Shown: one piece after another, positions 1-8,899 of the stretch
Position numbering within the stretch: the first letter of the stretch is position 1
Layout of the letters: the number at the start of each line of letters is the position of its first letter
DNA from: Lewinella sp. LCG006
GTDB taxonomy: Bacteria > Bacteroidota > Bacteroidia > Chitinophagales > Saprospiraceae
Length of the DNA stretch: 64,000 nt
Assembly: GCF_040784935.1 (NCBI RefSeq)
Contig: NZ_CP160680.1
Span: 7,359,802 to 7,423,801 of the forward strand
Reading direction: 5' to 3'
The notes under the pieces: model-generated
What the model was told of the DNA's origin: nothing
The model's input: only the letters and a program-made list of their open reading frames with translations
Database searches by the model: none
Made by a program: the position numbers and the translations under genes

Positions 1-219
1 CGTTTCCTGCCAGATCATCTCCACTTCCTTTACCACGATGACGGGAAGGGCTTTGATCACGAGGCACCTAAACCCAACACTACTAAAAGTTTTGGCCTCA
101 TCAATATCGAAAGCCGCGCGCAACTCATGGATGCACAACTCCACCTGGACACTAGCCCGGGTGAAGGGATGAACCTTTTACTCATTATTCCAAAACCACT
201 GCCAAATGTCGCCCATTAA
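1..219 (+). CDS. Sensor histidine kinase, C-terminal fragment (5' end outside window)
   Basis: Only the last 72 codons are present, open from base 1. They read as the end of a GHKL ATPase domain: a DDGKGF motif (G1 box), then a SFGLINIESRA stretch (G2 region), and a final GEGMNLLLIIP strand. This is the arrangement of NarX/DegS-type kinases, which phosphorylate NarL-type regulators. The stop codon lies 14 bases inside the next gene, a NarL-type response regulator, so the two are translationally coupled and almost certainly cognate. The sensor part and its signal cannot be seen. Confidence 0.85.
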   Translation, partial: RFLPDHLHFLYHDDGKGFDHEAPKPNTTKSFGLINIESRAQLMDAQLHLDTSPGEGMNLLLIIPKPLPNVAH

Positions 220-859
220 AGTTGCCCTGGTCGATGACCAAACCTTATTTTTAAAAGGCCTTCGGTTGATTCTTGAAGAATATCCTGAAATAGACATTGT
301 AATAGAGGCCAACAATGGGCAAGATTTCCTGACTGCCGTAGCAAAAGAGGAACCACACGTGGTATTACTCGACCTGAAGATGCCCGGCATGGACGGCATA
401 GAAGTGGCCGAAAAACTAAAGACGATCGCCCCCGAGGTGAAAATCATTTTGCTCACTATGCATGATGATGAGCACTTTATCCACCACGTTCTCTCCTTGG
501 GTGCCAATGGCTACCTACTCAAAAACGAAGAACCAGCTATTTTGCGGGAAGCTATTCAGAAAGTAATGACCCAGGAGTATTATCTCAACGATTATGTAGC
601 CAAGGCACTGCTAAGCAATATCAAAAAGAAAGACACTTATTCCTCCGATCAGGCAAAGGACGCTTTGTTCACACTCACCCCTCGCGAAAAAGAAATCCTC
701 CAACTGATCTGCGAAGAACATACTACCGGCGAAATCGCACAGCAATTGTTTATCAGCAAAAGAACAGTTGAAGGACATCGGCAAAATCTGCTCGACAAAA
801 CCGGGGTACGCAATACTGCCGGCTTGGTCATTTATGCCTTAAAAAACCAGCTGGTTTAG
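206..859 (+). CDS. NarL/LuxR-family response regulator
   Basis: 217 residues, the usual length. The N-terminal receiver domain (about 4-120) has the acidic pair D10-D11, phosphoacceptor D56 in LLDLKMPGMDG, T84 and K106. A LuxR-type helix-turn-helix fills about 155-212 (LTPREKEILQL...SKRTVEGHRQNLL). It should act as a DNA-binding output of the kinase whose end overlaps its first codons. The start ATG at 206 lies within the kinase gene, which supports coupling. The 3' end converges with the CDGSH gene with a few bases of overlap. The target genes are unknown. Confidence 0.93.
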   Translation: MSPIKVALVDDQTLFLKGLRLILEEYPEIDIVIEANNGQDFLTAVAKEEPHVVLLDLKMPGMDGIEVAEKLKTIAPEVKIILLTMHDDEHFIHHVLSLGANGYLLKNEEPAILREAIQKVMTQEYYLNDYVAKALLSNIKKKDTYSSDQAKDALFTLTPREKEILQLICEEHTTGEIAQQLFISKRTVEGHRQNLLDKTGVRNTAGLVIYALKNQLV

Positions 860-1095
860 AGTGCTTTATGGCTGCCGTCGCAAAAACCAGGTCTAGTGGT
901 ATGCTTGCATTGACACATCCCGTAGCTTTTGGTTTCTTCCACTTGAAAGATTACAGGTGAGAAAGCTGATCCTTTGTGAGACCCGTCGCAAAAAGGTTGA
1001 TTTGATGATGCTCCACAAGCACACCATGCGTAATTCTTTCCCGCCTCTAACTCCACACGTACAGGTGCTTTGGCAGCAATTTTTGGTTGTTCCAT
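856..1095 (-). CDS. CDGSH iron-sulfur domain protein with two CDGSH motifs
   Basis: About 79 residues carrying two C-x-C...C-D-G-S-H units: CACGASSNQPFCDGSHKG and CQCKHTTRPGFCDGSHKAL. Each should bind one [2Fe-2S] cluster through three Cys and one His, as in mitoNEET-like proteins; the double-motif form is common in bacteria. I chose the ATG at 1095 (MEQPKIA...) because family members begin close to this point; an upstream in-frame ATG at 1116 would add seven residues. It runs convergent to the response regulator. The role is probably electron transfer or redox sensing, with no specific partner visible. Confidence 0.88.
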   Translation of the reverse strand: MEQPKIAAKAPVRVELEAGKNYAWCACGASSNQPFCDGSHKGSAFSPVIFQVEETKSYGMCQCKHTTRPGFCDGSHKAL

Positions 1096-1232
1096 CTTAT
1101 TTTTGATTGTTAGCATTTAAAAGACCAAGCTAATAATTAATGCTTACACACCATCTGTATTGACATCAATTTAGAATCAATCTAAGCTTGATTTTCAGCT
1201 ATTGCGACTAGCATTAAGTTGTCAATGGAAGA

Positions 1233-3986
1233 TCACCTCCTGTGCTTTCGCCACCAGGAATAACCGCCAAAACCAACCAATAAGGCCAGTGCCCACCAGG
1301 TGTACTTCCACCATCCTGTGCCCGAAGGAGGCAAGGGTTGGTTATCGCCGTAATAAGTTAATCCCGCCCAGTAGTAAGGTGATTTTTGAAAGGAAGGAAC
1401 AGTGGGGTTATCCAAGAAAGATAGTTTTGCCTGCCGCAGTGCCTCTGCTTTGGTTTGGTGTGCTGCTAAGTGTTGGTAAAAATCTCCCATCAACTGGCTG
1501 GTATAGCGATCATTGAGGTTCCACAAACTGGCGATAACACTGCCCGTACCAGCATAGATAAATGCGCGACCCAAGCCCAGTACCCCTTCTCCGCTAGCGA
1601 GTTGCCCGGTTTGAGTCTGGCAAGCACTCAGTACCACCAAATCAGCAGGAACAGACAGCTTGTAAATATCAGCCATAGTAAGCAGACTGTCGTAAAAAAC
1701 AATGTGTGGTGGCTGCTCTGGCGTGTAGCCAAAAGCATGGGTAGAAAGATGTAAAATTTGGCAAGTCTTCTGCCGGGAGAGGAAAGCCTGCCGCGTAGCA
1801 ACTTGATCCTTAAGCACCTCTGTAGGGAAGTATTGACGAATAGCCGCCAATTCTTCTCCACTATAAGAAAGCTGTGCATATCCACTCCGACCGTTCCCTG
1901 CAAAGGGAGCCATAGCCAGTAAGGGTTTCGCAGACAAACGAATAGGTTGTTTTTTCAAATGCGCATAAAGCGTCGCAGAATAAGCATAAAGCAAACGTGA
2001 ATGACGTAGCAGGTAACTTGCTGTAGCCAATTGAGCATTTACAACATTCTTGGTGACCAGTGTTTCAAAAGGCAAATAAGCCAGTGGTCCAGCAGGAATA
2101 ATGATTAGCTGCGTGGGCAGATCCGAAAAAAGAGGGGCTATCAATAGCTGGTACAACTCATTGCTTTTTTGCAAAAAGAGATCAGGCGATTGTTCGATCA
2201 CTTCATTGGACTGAAAAAAGAGGAGATAATCCATCAATATTTGCGCTAGCTTTTCCTGCGGCCCCAGATCAACAATATGTACTTTTCCCTTGTCGATACT
2301 CAGGGCATAAACACGGCGGGCGCCCCAAAAATAATGCAACAATCCATCACCCGCCTCCGCCAAAAACTGTCGCTGAAATTGGTCGCTATCGATCAATTGG
2401 TGGCGCTCTTCCTCATCGCTAAATTGAGGATAGGTAGCCGCGAGGTAGGCATAAAATTCTCGCAACTTTTGTTGTGCTACCAGGAAGGCCTCCTCTACCC
2501 TATTCTGCCCTTCATGCGCAGTGGTCTGAAAAGCAAATTCTGCTTCGCGCAATTCGTTTTTCAGCGACTGTTCGACGATTCTTAAACTATCGGAAACACT
2601 GCTCAACCGTTGTGCTCCTTGTACCGCTTCCAAGAGCAATACCGATTGGCTTTTTTCAAAAAAATGAAAAGCTTGATCCCCATCATTCAGCAAGTAGGTA
2701 CATTCGATAGCATCCTCGTAAAAGGGAAGCACCTTTTCTCGCCAAAACAATTGGGTAGCCTGATCGTAATGTCCCTGGCGAATCTGATCGATCAGGTAGT
2801 CGCCAGTTTGGTAAACAAGTAATGCCATTACCAACTGTCCGGCATCTTTACTTTCCTCATAAATTGCTTTATGAGCAAGCGCTATATCGGTGTAATAAGT
2901 GAGTAAATCCAGCTTGTGCGGCGAGTAGCGAATCAGTTGGTACATCGAAACGCCCTTACGGGCTGGCAGGATGGTCTCCACGGCTTTAAGGTAAGTCTCC
3001 AAGGCTGCTTGAGGTTCGCCCATGCTTAGGTAGAGTTCTCCGATATTATCATGGCTTTGCGCAATAATTTCGGGTGACTCGCAAGCTTCTGCCAATTGTA
3101 AGCCTCTCAACAAGACCTCCTTTGCTTTCTGAAAAAGCTTCGTCTCCAGGTAGGCAACCCCCAGGTTATTTGCGACCAAAGCGGCACGCACGCAATTGTC
3201 CCAATCTTCGTACCCCCGCAGGGCTTGCTGGTAATAAGCGATGGCTTCTTTTTTGTTTCCCAATTGATCATAAACCAGGGCTATCTGGTTCTGACAAGCA
3301 AAAAGATCCTCCTCTTCTTCTACCGATTTAAAAAGGGTGAGGGCGCGTTGTAGCGTATCCAGCGCTTGTGCCCCTTGCCCTTTTTCCCAGAGTAACTGTC
3401 CCAAATCCAGGTAAGTTTTTGCCAGACTTAGCTGGTCTGCTTCCGCTTGCGCTATATCGCGCGCCAAGCGAAAGTAAGCCGCAGCCTCGGTAAAAGCTCC
3501 CTGATTTTGCCAAACTTGCCCTAATTGGCGATAACTGACTTGTAATCGACCTTTGAGATCAAGGTCTTCGTAAATGGCTACTGCTTTTTGCAAATATGGC
3601 TTTGCCTGCAAATAACTCCCTCGTGCTTTCAAAAAATAACCGAGATTAAAATTTGATTTGCCCTGCGCCAGGGTAAAAGTACCTTTGTTCACGAGCTCCC
3701 ACTGTTGCTGAGCAGCCTGGGTGAAAAATATCGCTGAGTCCAACTGTTCTTCACCATAAGCAGTACCTAGTCGATGTAAAACCAGTGCTAAAGAGTCCGG
3801 CCATTGCCCACATTTAGTCAATTCGTGTTGGGTTTGCTTCAGCTCCTTTACATCACCCTGCTCAATAACAGTGTGGATACTTTTTGGAAAATCACAAGGA
3901 GTAGAGGCTGCCAGCAAGCTTGCCTGCATCACGAGCAAGACTAAAGGAAATATTTTTTGAAGTACGAATCGACACTTTAAGGGCAT
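1233..3986 (-). CDS. Secreted/anchored TPR protein with C-terminal CHAT (caspase-like) protease domain
   Basis: 917 residues. An N-terminal signal peptide (about 1-28) is followed by a long array of TPR helices (about 70-360), a helical linker, and a CHAT domain. The likely catalytic dyad is H750 (LHLSTHAFG) and C789 (VVLSACQTQ), followed by the typical GEGVLGLGRAF segment. A single membrane helix (about 897-912) ends in a basic tail, so the protein is probably exported and anchored by its C-terminus. It is the last gene of the run ECF sigma - anti-sigma - subtilase - CHAT, 20 bases after the subtilase. CHAT proteins are clan CD cysteine peptidases. The substrate is unknown; cleavage in the same pathway as the neighbouring subtilase is inference. 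Confidence 0.88.
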   Translation of the reverse strand: MPLKCRFVLQKIFPLVLLVMQASLLAASTPCDFPKSIHTVIEQGDVKELKQTQHELTKCGQWPDSLALVLHRLGTAYGEEQLDSAIFFTQAAQQQWELVNKGTFTLAQGKSNFNLGYFLKARGSYLQAKPYLQKAVAIYEDLDLKGRLQVSYRQLGQVWQNQGAFTEAAAYFRLARDIAQAEADQLSLAKTYLDLGQLLWEKGQGAQALDTLQRALTLFKSVEEEEDLFACQNQIALVYDQLGNKKEAIAYYQQALRGYEDWDNCVRAALVANNLGVAYLETKLFQKAKEVLLRGLQLAEACESPEIIAQSHDNIGELYLSMGEPQAALETYLKAVETILPARKGVSMYQLIRYSPHKLDLLTYYTDIALAHKAIYEESKDAGQLVMALLVYQTGDYLIDQIRQGHYDQATQLFWREKVLPFYEDAIECTYLLNDGDQAFHFFEKSQSVLLLEAVQGAQRLSSVSDSLRIVEQSLKNELREAEFAFQTTAHEGQNRVEEAFLVAQQKLREFYAYLAATYPQFSDEEERHQLIDSDQFQRQFLAEAGDGLLHYFWGARRVYALSIDKGKVHIVDLGPQEKLAQILMDYLLFFQSNEVIEQSPDLFLQKSNELYQLLIAPLFSDLPTQLIIIPAGPLAYLPFETLVTKNVVNAQLATASYLLRHSRLLYAYSATLYAHLKKQPIRLSAKPLLAMAPFAGNGRSGYAQLSYSGEELAAIRQYFPTEVLKDQVATRQAFLSRQKTCQILHLSTHAFGYTPEQPPHIVFYDSLLTMADIYKLSVPADLVVLSACQTQTGQLASGEGVLGLGRAFIYAGTGSVIASLWNLNDRYTSQLMGDFYQHLAAHQTKAEALRQAKLSFLDNPTVPSFQKSPYYWAGLTYYGDNQPLPPSGTGWWKYTWWALALLVGFGGYSWWRKHRR

Positions 3987-4006
3987 AATGGACCGGACTA
4001 TTTTTT

Positions 4007-6118
4007 TTAAATTTTGATAAACTTAGCTACCCAGTAAGCATCTTCCTGCTGGATTTGCAAGAAGTAACTGCCCGCAGGAAGCGCATCCAGGTTTATGCCA
4101 GTCACCTGGCCTGCCGACCAGGATGATTGCTGGTATTCCTGCATGATGACGCCTCTCATGTCGACGACCCGTATTTGGGTAAACCCAGCTTCGGCTTCTG
4201 CACGCACCTGAATTTGGTGGCTTGCAGGGTTGGGATAGAGCGTAAATTGAGGGAATTGGCTTTCGGGAACAGCATCTACAGGAGTAATACAGACCTTATT
4301 GAGTTCCAGACGGCTCCCCTGGATAATATCCGGGAAGTAGGGTGCGAATTTTTCGGCACAATCAAGTAAACGTTCCTTAGCCTCCAGCGGCCCGGCGCAG
4401 TAAGCAACAGCCAGGGCAGCACTCACTGCCGGAGCGGCCATAGATGTACCAGATTTAAAGTCCAGTAAATTCGTTTGTGCAGCCCCATAACTAGGCCTGG
4501 GCAAAGAAGACAGAATGTTATCTCCCGGAGCGGCGATGTCTACTAGTGTATTACTAATATTAGAGAAATCGGCTATAGCTATGATCCCGTTAGGGTCAAA
4601 TAATTCTGCGGCTACGCTGACCATGCTGTTGTTGTCATAACACGCTGGATATTGCAATAAAGTGTCCAATCGTAGACCTTCATTCCCTGCTGCCGACACG
4701 ACGTAGGCACCGGCCAGCTCTACACTGTCCAGAGCATTCTGTAAAATTTCACTGGGATCGCCGTAAAATCCCCAACTGTCGTTGATGATGCGGGCACTGT
4801 CCTGAATAGCTTGATAAGTAGCGCAGGTGACATTGAAGAGGGTCGCAATACCATGTTCATCGTGGGTTTTATAAGGCAGTATTTGATAGCTACAATTGTC
4901 CTGACCTTGATTGAGTGTTCGCAGGGTTTCGGCCACGATTCCTGCTACATGGGTGCCGTGGCTATTGTCATCAAAAACATTGTTGAGGCTGTCGACAAAA
5001 TTCCAGCCAATGGGGTCATTGATCAGACAATCCAGATCACTAGCATCAGGTATACGGTAAATAAACTCTCTTACCCGCTCGTGGGTAAAGTCAAGGCCAG
5101 TATCCAAAATAGCAATACGTAGTGCATCTGCTGGACTGAGTGCAAAGGGTGCCAATTCCGCAGGCGTAAGTTCTTGGATGGGTACATCATCTATGCTTTG
5201 CAGCTGGGTACCGTTATAGTAGTTGTAATCTACACCATCCACTTTGGCAGTACTACCGGTTCCTTTTTTATTGGAAAGAATGCCGATGGAGCCTCCATTC
5301 GGGCCTTGACCATCCCCGTAATTAAAGGGATCATTGGTCAATTCCCAGAGTTCGAGTCGATCACAAACACAGGAGGATATTTTTACAGCACCCACCGTGT
5401 CACGGATAAGTTGCTTTTCTAGTTCGGTAACGCCCGCAGCAAACTGCACGACTAGCTGATTGGGGACATAGGCCCAGCCAGCGGTATCGACCTGATAATT
5501 GTCGTAAGGTGCACCGAAAATGACAAGGCTATCGCCGAAAAAAGCGGGCCGGGTTTGCGGGTAGGGATAACTATCAAAAAACTGGACATCATCAATGAGC
5601 CAAAAGTAATTGGCCCCTTCAAAGATAAATTCCAACTGAACGTTTTCACTGTTGCCTACCTCTTCACTTAAATCAAGAATTTGCAGATCACGATGTGATG
5701 TTTCGATGTTGATACCAACGTTGTCATTCAGTTGGAGGCTTTGTACTTCAGCTCCGCCAATGAGGATATTCAGGCGTGTAGATCCCATCCAACGGCGGTA
5801 ATACTGGGTAAATCGCAGAAAAACCGTGGGGTTCCCCGTAAAATTATACGGCCTTGAAACCACTCTGGTTGTATCGCCTTCTGCGGCGCGGTAAGCTAGT
5901 GCCCCCGGTCCAGAGACTGACCCAATTGGTGGGCGGTTATCCCAAAAATTGTTAGGCCCAATGGCACGGCCATCCTCCGACCAATCCCAACCAGTGTCAC
6001 TGGTCCAGCCATTGAGGTCGTTATCGAAAATATCTTCGTCCAGTAATACTTGAGCAAACGAAGAGGCTGTGCAGACCATTAAAAACACAACCAAATAGCT
6101 ACGCTTTAAAAAGTTCAT
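4007..6118 (-). CDS. Secreted subtilisin-like S8 serine protease with T9SS sorting domain
   Basis: 703 residues. Signal peptide 1-23 (ends ASSFAQ), a jelly-roll-like N-terminal domain (about 25-185), a short inhibitor-like stretch (PNQLVVQFAAGVTELEK, about 219-235), then the peptidase S8 domain. The triad is visible: D339 (AILDTGLDFTHE), H387 (NSHGTHVAGI) and S559 (SGTSMAAP), with oxyanion N479 (AAGNEG). The last ~80 residues start FTLYPNPAS and end KFIKI, a type A sorting domain, so the protein should pass the outer membrane by the type IX system. It sits between the anti-sigma gene and the CHAT gene on the same strand. Confidence 0.93.
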   Translation of the reverse strand: MNFLKRSYLVVFLMVCTASSFAQVLLDEDIFDNDLNGWTSDTGWDWSEDGRAIGPNNFWDNRPPIGSVSGPGALAYRAAEGDTTRVVSRPYNFTGNPTVFLRFTQYYRRWMGSTRLNILIGGAEVQSLQLNDNVGINIETSHRDLQILDLSEEVGNSENVQLEFIFEGANYFWLIDDVQFFDSYPYPQTRPAFFGDSLVIFGAPYDNYQVDTAGWAYVPNQLVVQFAAGVTELEKQLIRDTVGAVKISSCVCDRLELWELTNDPFNYGDGQGPNGGSIGILSNKKGTGSTAKVDGVDYNYYNGTQLQSIDDVPIQELTPAELAPFALSPADALRIAILDTGLDFTHERVREFIYRIPDASDLDCLINDPIGWNFVDSLNNVFDDNSHGTHVAGIVAETLRTLNQGQDNCSYQILPYKTHDEHGIATLFNVTCATYQAIQDSARIINDSWGFYGDPSEILQNALDSVELAGAYVVSAAGNEGLRLDTLLQYPACYDNNSMVSVAAELFDPNGIIAIADFSNISNTLVDIAAPGDNILSSLPRPSYGAAQTNLLDFKSGTSMAAPAVSAALAVAYCAGPLEAKERLLDCAEKFAPYFPDIIQGSRLELNKVCITPVDAVPESQFPQFTLYPNPASHQIQVRAEAEAGFTQIRVVDMRGVIMQEYQQSSWSAGQVTGINLDALPAGSYFLQIQQEDAYWVAKFIKI

Positions 6119-6171
6119 AAGTGTTAACAGGTTTGTAAGGGTAAATAATTTCCGACTTCGGTAAAATCAAA

Positions 6172-6909
6172 CTAAAGCGCTTTTAGTAGTTGAGCTGCTT
6201 TAGCATACAAGGCCGGATCTGAATTATCCAGCTTCAGTAATTCTTTTTTGGCTTGAGCCAACTCTTCTGTTTTCAAATAACTCAGGGCCAGGTACCAGCG
6301 CCCGTAATTGCGCAGTGCGCTGTTGCCTTCGGCCAGCTCTTCAAACAATTGGCGGGCTTTGGTAGTACGCCCCGTTTCCAGCGCACTGATCCCGAGTGCC
6401 AGTTGGAGTTGTACATTCTTCGATGACAAATCCGTCAGTTCATTGAGCAAACTGTATGCTTCTGCAAAATCTCGGTTCTGGTAGGCAAGTTCAGCCTGTT
6501 GGGCCAAGTCTTGGGTGGCTCCCTTTTCTACCAGTGCCAACGGCGGATGATCGGCAAAAGCCTTATACAGATTATCTGTAGCAAAGGGATTCCAGACGAG
6601 TAAGACCAGGGCAATGGCCGCAGCAATGCCTACACCTACGAACCATTTTCGGCGAGTCATAGGTACGATCTTCGCTTCCTCTTTAGCAGCCGAAAAATAG
6701 ATATTGCCTAAGTCTTTCATCACCTCTTCCAAGCCCGGCTGCTGGGCCTTGGTTCGCAAATAGGTGTGCATCTGCTGCCTGAGTTGTAGTTCAGCCGCCA
6801 TATCCTCGTCAGTGGATAGTCGTTCCAGGATTGCCGCCTCTTGCTCCTCCGACAATTCTCCTTGTAAATACTGATCAAGCAATTTGTAGTCCTCTTCCCT
6901 CATGTTCAT
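6172..6909 (-). CDS. Anti-sigma-factor-like membrane protein with periplasmic TPR region
   Basis: About 245 residues from the ATG that overlaps the sigma gene stop by one base (TAATG), indicating translational coupling; a second ATG two codons later is also possible. Residues 1-60 form an acidic helical zinc-finger-like anti-sigma region without cysteines (DQYLQGELSEEQEAAILERL). A single membrane helix follows (KWFVGVGIAAAIALVLLVW), then a periplasmic domain of TPR-like helices (LNELTDLSSKNVQLQLALGI). Position after an ECF sigma gene plus this topology make it the likely antagonist of that sigma factor. The assignment rests on context and layout, not on a conserved catalytic motif. Confidence 0.75.
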   Translation of the reverse strand: MNMREEDYKLLDQYLQGELSEEQEAAILERLSTDEDMAAELQLRQQMHTYLRTKAQQPGLEEVMKDLGNIYFSAAKEEAKIVPMTRRKWFVGVGIAAAIALVLLVWNPFATDNLYKAFADHPPLALVEKGATQDLAQQAELAYQNRDFAEAYSLLNELTDLSSKNVQLQLALGISALETGRTTKARQLFEELAEGNSALRNYGRWYLALSYLKTEELAQAKKELLKLDNSDPALYAKAAQLLKAL

Positions 6910-7469
6910 TAGTTTTGAGCTTGATACAAAGTACGCCAACGCCCAATACAAGCGTTCTTCCTGCGGTAAACGGTATTGGCATCATTCATCCCCAATTGCA
7001 ATGCTGCCTCAGCCGATGATACGCCGGAGATCAGTAAATGGAGTAGTTGTTGACACAATTCACTTAGCTGTCGAAAGCCCACATCAAGCCGACGCTGCCG
7101 AATTTCTTCTTCCTCAATCGCTTCCAGCGTGGGTACGAGCGAACTTTCATCAGTATATCTTTCCTCTTCCCAGTTTCTTACCTCTGCCTCCCGATTTTTT
7201 TTCCGCAGCTGGTTCAGCCACTTGTTACGACAAATACGAAAGATCAGTGCTCCCAGTGGGCAGGTCAGTACAAAAGTGTGATCATTGGCTTTCTGGTGCA
7301 GGGCGATGATGGCTTCCTGAAAAACATCCTGCGCATCCTCTTCGTGACCATTGTTTTTCATGATCCAGGAACGGATAACCGGAGCGTGCTCCTGGTAGAC
7401 CTCTTTGAGAATATTGAAGTTTCCCATCCTTAGGGCTTCAATAATTTGGTGATCGGCGTGTGCTTGCAT
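6909..7469 (-). CDS. ECF-type RNA polymerase sigma factor
   Basis: 186 residues. Region 2 spans about 20-95 (EEDAQDVFQEAIIALHQKA...LIFRICRNKWLNQLRKK) and region 4 about 130-180 (LSELCQQLLHLLISGVSSAEAALQLGM...). An unusually good ribosome site for this phylum, AAGGAG at 7475-7480, lies five bases before the ATG. It is the first gene of the run with anti-sigma, subtilase and CHAT genes, which it probably controls together with other targets. It is clearly different from the two sigma paralogues at 32461 and 45105. Confidence 0.9.
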   Translation of the reverse strand: MQAHADHQIIEALRMGNFNILKEVYQEHAPVIRSWIMKNNGHEEDAQDVFQEAIIALHQKANDHTFVLTCPLGALIFRICRNKWLNQLRKKNREAEVRNWEEERYTDESSLVPTLEAIEEEEIRQRRLDVGFRQLSELCQQLLHLLISGVSSAEAALQLGMNDANTVYRRKNACIGRWRTLYQAQN

Positions 7470-7705
7470 TTTCTCTCCTTGTAAAGCAATGATAAGAAAT
7501 CTAAGATAGTTATTTTGTTTTTTTGAGTGATGTCTCGTTTTTGCAACGGTCGAATAGGATGTGATGCATGGAATTATTTATAAACAAAATAAATTTTACA
7601 CTAAAAATTCACTTTCCCTATTCCTTTCCCAATAAGCTGAGTTTGATCACCGCTTAAGAAGCTATTGGTTTGTACCTTTACCCTCAAATAAAACCACCAC
7701 CACCA

Positions 7706-8728
7706 ATGGATAGAATCGTTACCCTCGACGAGTTCATCATCAAACGACAAAAAGACTTTCCTTATGCCTCTGGCGAGTTGACCGGCTTGCTACGCGACAT
7801 TGGCGTAGCCGCCAAAATCGTTAACCGGGAAGTCAATAAAGCCGGCTTGATCGGCATCCTTGGACGAGCAGACGCAGAAAATGCTACTGGCGACGAAGTA
7901 CAAAAACTGGATCTCTTTGCCAACGAAAAGCTTATTGAATGCCTGCGTAACAGCGGCGAATGTGCCGGGATTGCAAGTGAAGAAGACGAAGATTTCATCC
8001 CGCTAACCCCCGTTGATGGTAAAGAATCAAAATACATAGTAGTTTTTGACCCATTGGATGGCTCCTCCAATATTGATGTCAATGTCTCAGTAGGTACTAT
8101 TTTCGGTATTTATCGCCGGATAAGTAACCTCAGCGAGCCTTGCGACAAATCAGATTTCCTACAAAAAGGAACGGAGTTGGTGGCTGCTGGCTACGTACTC
8201 TATGGCACCTCTACCCTATTGGTGTATTCTACCGGACGTGGTGTCAACGGATTCACCCTTGATCCTAGCATCGGTGAATTTTGCCTCAGTCATCGAGATA
8301 TCCGTATCCCCGATCGCGGCAACTATTACTCTGTCAACCAAGGCTACTATCTCAAATTTGATGTAGAGATGCGACGCTATATCGACCACTGCTCTGATCT
8401 CAACCTGCGTCTGCGCTACATAGGCAGCATGGTCAGTGATATTCACCGAATTCTCTTCCAGGGAGGTATCTTTTTGTACCCTAACACCCGTAAATTCCCC
8501 CGTGGCAAATTGCGTCTGGTTTACGAATGCAACCCCCTCGCCTTCATTGTCGAACAAGCCGGAGGACGGGCCATAACCTGCCAACTCAAACGCATCCTGG
8601 ATTTGGAAGTAAAACACCTCCACCAGCGAGAATCTATCGCCATTGGCTCACCCGCTATGGTAGACGAGATGCAGGAATTCGTAGATCGCTACAGCGCTAC
8701 CCCTAGCTTCAGCAAAGATACCGCCTGA
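7706..8728 (+). CDS. fbp: Fructose-1,6-bisphosphatase, class I
   Basis: 340 residues from the ATG giving MDRIVTLDEF; an upstream in-frame ATG at 7670 would add a proline-rich tail not expected in the family. The enzyme hydrolyses fructose-1,6-bisphosphate to fructose-6-phosphate in gluconeogenesis. Metal-binding residues are visible: E92/E93 (ASEEDED), D115 and D118 in VVFDPLDGSSNID. Further family blocks are YVLYGTSTLLVYSTG and, near the C-terminus, GKLRLVYECNPLAFIVEQAG. It is a single gene, followed by a long palindrome that may end transcription. Confidence 0.95.
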   Translation: MDRIVTLDEFIIKRQKDFPYASGELTGLLRDIGVAAKIVNREVNKAGLIGILGRADAENATGDEVQKLDLFANEKLIECLRNSGECAGIASEEDEDFIPLTPVDGKESKYIVVFDPLDGSSNIDVNVSVGTIFGIYRRISNLSEPCDKSDFLQKGTELVAAGYVLYGTSTLLVYSTGRGVNGFTLDPSIGEFCLSHRDIRIPDRGNYYSVNQGYYLKFDVEMRRYIDHCSDLNLRLRYIGSMVSDIHRILFQGGIFLYPNTRKFPRGKLRLVYECNPLAFIVEQAGGRAITCQLKRILDLEVKHLHQRESIAIGSPAMVDEMQEFVDRYSATPSFSKDTA

Positions 8729-8767
8729 TTTGAGGCTGTCTTAGCTTAGTCGAAACTAGGCTATCCA

Positions 8768-8820
8768 CTGCTCCGCTCCCTAGGATCGGGTTTGAAACCA
8801 GATCCTAGGGAGTGGAGCAG
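8768..8820. repeat. 53-bp near-perfect palindrome downstream of fbp
   Basis: Two 26-base arms (8768-8793 and 8795-8820) around a single central base pair at all but two positions, one of which could be a G-U pair in RNA. It follows the fbp stop by about 40 bases and is followed by a T-rich stretch, so it may terminate transcription. It is much longer than a normal terminator stem and may belong to a family of intergenic palindromic repeats. Confidence 0.85.
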
Positions 8821-8899
8821 TTCCTATCTTTATTTTTAGCGATTCTCTCTAACCATTTCGTCCCCTGCGTCGTTATGTATAAAAATAACTTGTAGCTAC

